Source of the DNA: Leptolyngbya sp. FACHB-8
GTDB taxonomy: Bacteria; Cyanobacteriota; Cyanobacteriia; Elainellales; Elainellaceae
Direction: 5' to 3'
Assembly (NCBI RefSeq): GCF_014695575.1
Contig: NZ_JACJOO010000052.1
Coordinates: forward strand, 62,001-126,000
Length of the DNA: 64,000 nucleotides
Every line of letters begins with the position of its first letter. The stretch's first letter is position 1. The notes below the pieces were generated by a model. It was given only the letters and a program-made list of their open reading frames with translations, searched no databases and was not told where the DNA came from. The position numbers and the translations under genes are program-made. Shown one piece after another: positions 60,780 through 64,000 of this stretch.

Positions 60780-61645
60780 AGTTCGCTGGTCAGAACCCTC
60801 TCCGGCTTCATGGTGGCTGTGGATTGTAGAGGTTCAATGTTGATGACAACCGTGGTTGCCTCGGCCCAGTAGGGATTCATGGTCAGCTTTAGCAACACCT
60901 GACCCGAGGCATCGGGAGTAAAGGTGGCACAGTCAAATTTTTCGCCAGTAGTCGCAAACGCCCACATGCGGTAAACCATGCCGCTTGGAAGGGGCTTGAG
61001 ATTTTGTAAGGTCAGCATTGCCACATTTCCATGCGGAGCCAGTACCAGGCTTCCTGTAGGAGATTGGGTCTGGCTAACGGGTTGCAGATTGAGCAGACGG
61101 TTTTGGGGCTGCTGGAGGATGGCGATCGCCCCTTCATATTCCTGTACCTTCTGGCGAGAGGCCATGAGTTCCTGCTGCAGCCGATAGTTACCCAGGCCCA
61201 ATCCCAACAAAACGAAAGCCGCAATGCCGCCAATGCTCCAGAGCTGGCGATCGCCTAACCGCCGGGGCCGGGCACGTTGCGGCTCGGGAGTCGCCGCTTG
61301 AAGAATGCGATCGCGCAGAGCCGCAGGGGGGCGATCCGCCTCAGGCGTGGAGAGGGAAGCGGCGGATTCTAGGGGAAGGTGGGGTAGAGAACCGGGTTGA
61401 GCGTCCTGAAACATGCGATCGTCAGGAGCAATAGGAGCACTATCCGCCTCAGCCGTGGGGAGAGAAGCGGCTGAAGCTGCCATAGAAAGGAGGGCCAGCG
61501 TGGAGCGGAGCTGTTCTACCTGGGCGATCGCCTGAGAGTCTTGGGCTAGATACTGTTCGACAGTCGCCTGCTCATCGGGGGTGAGGTCACCCAGGACATA
61601 CCCAGCCAGCAGCTCGTCGGTGGGGTCAAAAGCGGGTTGAATCAT
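60776..61645 (-). CDS. Anti-sigma-K factor (RskA) family protein
   Basis: The 289-residue protein begins MIQPAFDPTDELLAGYVLGDLTPDEQATVEQYL, an anti-sigma zinc-finger-like N-terminus without obvious metal ligands. A transmembrane helix (about 150-172: LWSIGGIAAFVLLGLGLG) follows, then a coiled segment and an RskA domain (about 195-285: VYRMWAFATTGEKFDCATFTPDASGQVLLKL). Such proteins hold an ECF sigma factor at the membrane. No sigma factor gene is adjacent; the usual partner upstream is replaced by a short hypothetical gene. Two near-duplicate acidic stretches (SAASLPTAEADSAPIAPDDRM / SAASLSTPEADRPPAALRDRI) lie before the helix. Confidence 0.85.
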   Translation of the reverse strand: MIQPAFDPTDELLAGYVLGDLTPDEQATVEQYLAQDSQAIAQVEQLRSTLALLSMAASAASLPTAEADSAPIAPDDRMFQDAQPGSLPHLPLESAASLSTPEADRPPAALRDRILQAATPEPQRARPRRLGDRQLWSIGGIAAFVLLGLGLGNYRLQQELMASRQKVQEYEGAIAILQQPQNRLLNLQPVSQTQSPTGSLVLAPHGNVAMLTLQNLKPLPSGMVYRMWAFATTGEKFDCATFTPDASGQVLLKLTMNPYWAEATTVVINIEPLQSTATMKPERVLTSEL

Positions 61646-61682
61646 GGTCAGTTGCGCGGGTCTTGAAGCGATTGATGGAGCA

Positions 61683-62021
61683 TCACTGCACAACGATCTG
61701 ATCCGCGATGTCTGGATCTGGAGACTGGCAACCCATGGGAGCTACAGGGGTGAGAAATCCTCCGGCCTCAATCTTCCACCCGAGAATTTTATTCGCTGGG
61801 TTGCAGGGTTCCGTCAAGATCATTTTGATGTCCTGTCCACCATCATGTTCTAACGTGTCCAGGAGCTGTTGCTCGTCTGCAGAACCGGCCTGTACAGAAA
61901 CCGGCACGATTTCTACCTCCTGACGGAGACGCCAGGGCCGACCTGTTGTGACTGCGTAGAGACCATCTAAGGCGATCGCCCCCACCAGCCCTAAAATTAT
62001 CAACCCAACCCGTTGCTCCAT
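61683..62021 (-). CDS. Small exported or anchored protein of unknown function
   Basis: The 112-residue protein begins MEQRVGLIILGLVGAIALDGLYAV, a signal peptide or anchor. The mature part has two cysteines (TEPCNPANKIL, PMGCQSPDPD), possibly a disulfide. It ends 37 bases before the anti-sigma gene on the same strand, so the two likely form an operon. It could sense conditions for the anti-sigma protein, but this is only inferred from position. Confidence 0.7.
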   Translation of the reverse strand: MEQRVGLIILGLVGAIALDGLYAVTTGRPWRLRQEVEIVPVSVQAGSADEQQLLDTLEHDGGQDIKMILTEPCNPANKILGWKIEAGGFLTPVAPMGCQSPDPDIADQIVVQ

Positions 62022-62476
62022 GGCTTTATTTTTTGAAACCCACTCCTAGCATGGCATCTGTATCCACAGGATTCAAGCGAGTATCCGGCTTTTCTCCAGA
62101 AATCTACACCAGGGTTTACGTTGTGTGAACTTACGTCCATACAACGTAAACGAGTGAGATGACCCAATGGATTTAAATCTGAAAAATCGGATGGCGTTCT
62201 AAATGCAAAGCGCTGTCAGCAACGTAATTCTCTATGACCAATGGATATGGATGCCCTACTGCGGCTTTGCGGAATAAGAGTATCTCTCCATGATTCTAAT
62301 AGTGAGACAATCCTCACTCATGTTGGTCGGCTGGAATGTGCCGTCATATTGATGCCAACGCCCAGGACTCGTTGCTCAGCTCAGCCCAGCGATCGCTTTT
62401 TATCAATTGCATCTGCTGTAAATCCAATCTCATTCAATAGCCCATCGTCACTTCCTGGCCCCCGGAGGTAACAGCT
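62022..62476. other. 455-bp intergenic region
   Basis: A GTTTACGTTGT/ACAACGTAAAC hairpin lies at 62115-62152 and a GCAAAGCGCTGT remnant of family A near 62204. A 76-codon frame at 62241 lacks coding character. GGAGGT lies before the zinc-ribbon gene. Confidence 0.55.
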
Positions 62477-62740
62477 ATGCCAGATCTTGCTGAGTGTCCC
62501 AGTTGTGGACGCAAAACGCTTGTTGTTCGTAATCCTGATTTGTATCAATGTATTTTGTGCGATTTCAAGCGTGATTTATCGAAAGTTGAAAAACGCTCTC
62601 CCAATACTGAACTTCCGTGGCCTCTGTTCATCATCTTCCTCGTCCTGGTGGTGTTTCTGATGGACTCTGGCTTGCAGCCCTCCCGTTCTGAGCGTCCCCA
62701 ACGGGATTCGGTTGTGCCTCAAACTCTAAGGTCTCTGTAA
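62477..62740 (+). CDS. Small zinc-ribbon membrane protein
   Basis: The 87-residue protein has an N-terminal zinc ribbon (CPSCG at 8-12 and CILC at about 26-29), which should bind one zinc ion. A basic stretch and one transmembrane helix (about 48-66: WPLFIIFLVLVVFLM) follow. GGAGGT sits about seven bases before the ATG. Function is unknown. A GATTGGGGCA/TGCCCCAATC hairpin follows at 62750-62780 and may end the transcript. Confidence 0.78.
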   Translation: MPDLAECPSCGRKTLVVRNPDLYQCILCDFKRDLSKVEKRSPNTELPWPLFIIFLVLVVFLMDSGLQPSRSERPQRDSVVPQTLRSL

Positions 62741-62749
62741 TCAGTAACA

Positions 62750-62780
62750 GATTGGGGCAGTGTTATAGGCTGCCCCAATC
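62750..62780 (+). terminator. Hairpin after the zinc-ribbon gene
   Basis: A perfect 10-bp stem with an 11-base loop lies nine bases past the stop codon. No T-run follows, so termination is only likely. Confidence 0.5.
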
Positions 62781-62815
62781 TATCCAGAACGACGGACGTT
62801 TTATTAGCTTTTCAG

Positions 62816-62924
62816 GTTCAGAGTGTTTCCAAGTGCCGCGCGTTGCACAGCACTTGGAAACACTCTGAACCCAAGTTGCCGTTTTATAGGTGAATTTTAC
62901 TCACCTATAAAACGGCAACTTGGG
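62816..62924. repeat. Double hairpin element H
   Basis: Two abutting hairpins: 62816-62870 (21-bp perfect arms, GTTCAGAGTGTTTCCAAGTG...) and 62870-62924 (24-bp perfect arms, CCCAAGTTGCCGTTTTATAG...). The layout resembles family B copy 1, and the loop of the first keeps GCCGCGCGTTGC found there. Confidence 0.87.
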
Positions 62925-62979
62925 GCCTGCTGACGTTACTAAAAATGTGTCAATTCTGACTTAGGATCGTGCATTTAAT

Positions 62980-63044
62980 AACCTGTAATTCTTTTTGTGG
63001 GAGTGGCGGCTCTGCCGCCACTCCCACAAAAAGAATTACAGGTT
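62980..63044. repeat. Perfect 31-bp-arm palindrome
   Basis: AACCTGTAATTCTTTTTGTG continues to GGAGTGGCGGC, loop TCT, then the exact complement. AACCTGTAATTCTT also occurs near 51501, where TGTAATTCTTGAATTACAGG forms a small palindrome. Confidence 0.9.
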
Positions 63045-63122
63045 GTTTTGTTTCTGATCCTTAGGTGATTTCTGGAAAAGAACTTCCCCCAAAAATGGGG
63101 ATATTATTTCTCGGAAATCTCC

Positions 63123-64000
63123 TTAATTGACCGGGCCATCGATGGCAGGAACCCCGGGAGATGGAGACGGGTTGCGTTGCGTTGTGGGAGTTGAGGTTGT
63201 GGATTGTGCAGGGATTGGAGTAGCAGCTGGAATGGCGGATGGACGTATTATCCGTTCCATTTCGGCATTGCGTCGCTGGGCTTCCTGCTGATAAGCCTGG
63301 TCGCGCCAGGTATCAATGTACCCGCGAGCTTCTCCATATAAAGCTCGTCCCCAGCTCACGTTGCTGGCCTCGCTAATAGCGCCCTGGAGATCCCCCTGGT
63401 TCGCTAACTGCTGAGCTCGCTCAATGTAGGGGCGGTCTTCTAAAGTCTCCATTTGCTGACGCCATTGGGCGATCGCCTGCTGCGCCGTGTCGTAGCTGTC
63501 TGTGCCATAGAGGATGCCTTGGGCTTCGGCGATCGCTGCTTTTAATGCTTCCACATCACCACTTTGGGCCTGTTGTTGAGCCCGCTGTAGCCGAGAGCGG
63601 TCTTCCTCTTCCTGTTCTCGTTCCCACTGAGACAAAAAATCTTCAACGTTTGCAGGGGGAGCGCTGGGGGGGCTTTGGGCGATTTTGGGTTTATTCTTGT
63701 TGTTTTTCTGGTTATCGCGGGCTACTTGAAGCTGACGCATCAGTTCCCGGTAGCGCTCTGTTGTCCAGTAACGATTGTCTAATTGCAGCAGACGACGACC
63801 CACTGAAAGTGCTTCGTACCACTCCTCTTGTTCAATGGCGGTTTGGCCTTGCTGATACAGCTCCTCAGCTGTTTGCCAGAGGTCTTCCCAGGCTTGCACG
63901 GTTTGCTGTACCTGTTGGTAAGGACGGATGCGGGAGGGGACCTGTTGGGCGATGTCGATAGCCCCTTGCAAGTTGCCATTCTGAAACTCGGCTTCCGCAC
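63123..64000 (-). CDS. Helical-repeat protein of unknown function (N-terminus outside window)
   Basis: The frame is open from the right edge to a stop at 63123 and shows 292 residues. The visible part is almost all alpha-helical, with repeated units ending in W (AQQAIAQWRQQMETLE, GEARGYIDTWRDQAYQQEA) and internal QANQGDLQGAISEASNVSW-type turns. A Pro/Ser/Thr-rich tail ends PAIDGPVN. Such repeats occur in large cyanobacterial membrane-linked proteins. I do not recognise the family. The start lies beyond 64000; the TTG at 63971 is only an in-frame codon. Confidence 0.75.
   Translation of the reverse strand, partial: AEAEFQNGNLQGAIDIAQQVPSRIRPYQQVQQTVQAWEDLWQTAEELYQQGQTAIEQEEWYEALSVGRRLLQLDNRYWTTERYRELMRQLQVARDNQKNNKNKPKIAQSPPSAPPANVEDFLSQWEREQEEEDRSRLQRAQQQAQSGDVEALKAAIAEAQGILYGTDSYDTAQQAIAQWRQQMETLEDRPYIERAQQLANQGDLQGAISEASNVSWGRALYGEARGYIDTWRDQAYQQEAQRRNAEMERIIRPSAIPAATPIPAQSTTSTPTTQRNPSPSPGVPAIDGPVN

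Noticed and set aside
62241-62471. 76-codon plus-strand frame before the zinc-ribbon gene
   Set aside because: No ribosome-binding site, no domain, and no coding character; the next gene has a clear start of its own.

Overview
The window is a piece of a cyanobacterial chromosome. The evidence is the very frequent HIP1 octamer GCGATCGC inside genes, together with families largely confined to cyanobacteria or plastids: a COP23 circadian protein, DUF1350, DUF3153, an RppA/RppB two-component pair and a phytol-kinase-like CTP transferase. The repeat-rich intergenic DNA and the many signalling genes suggest a filamentous, Leptolyngbya-like genome, but the sequence alone does not fix the order.

Layout. 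Positions 1-3132 hold most of a large hybrid histidine kinase on the minus strand that runs off the left edge. A 72-bp element with Tn7-like/type V-K CAST-type ends follows, 10 bp from the 3' end of tRNA-Val(GAC). Next come holA and argB, a small membrane protein, the rppA-rppB pair with an OB-fold exported protein, and a GH3-family enzyme fused to pentapeptide repeats. Positions 12.0-13.4 kb carry a TPR membrane protein and a DUF3153 lipoprotein. Positions 13.6-21.3 kb hold one 2563-residue gene: a coiled-coil N-terminus, a long acidic region with about 18 tandem 30-residue repeats, and an Hsp70/actin-fold ATPase near the C-terminus. A SpoIID/LytB protein, a receiver-GGDEF-EAL regulator, COP23 and a CHASE sensor kinase follow. 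A divergent polar amino-acid ABC transporter (glnH, glnP / glnQ) sits at 30.9-34.0 kb.

From 34 to 44 kb there are a membrane protein, a DnaJ-TPR-WD40 fusion, an NYN-LOTUS RNA-metabolism-type protein in a stretch apparently without HIP1 sites, a CTP-transferase-like membrane enzyme, DUF1350, a lipoprotein, a VOC protein and an RTX calcium-binding protein. From 44 to 64 kb there are a second GH3 enzyme, a ParM-like actin ATPase overlapping a ribbon-helix-helix partner (a plasmid-type partition cassette with a candidate operator), an ABC ATPase, a ComB-like phosphatase, a tandem SH3b protein, a HAD phosphatase, an M15-like protein, a SAM methyltransferase coupled to an alkyltransferase-like protein, a CBS-type histidine kinase, a NucA-type nuclease lipoprotein, an anti-sigma-K-like regulator, and a partial helical protein at the right edge.

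The most striking feature outside genes is the intergenic DNA. It is packed with perfect or near-perfect palindromes (arms of 15-33 bp, often a 3-nt GAA/TTT/GTA-type loop). Several share conserved outer inverted-repeat frames while the inner stems differ completely between copies. One such element at 47792-47926 has 12-bp terminal inverted repeats and a 9-bp target-site duplication, so at least one of these hairpin elements has moved. No rRNA operon, CRISPR array or intact transposase gene was seen. All family assignments come from reading motifs by eye; no database search was run.
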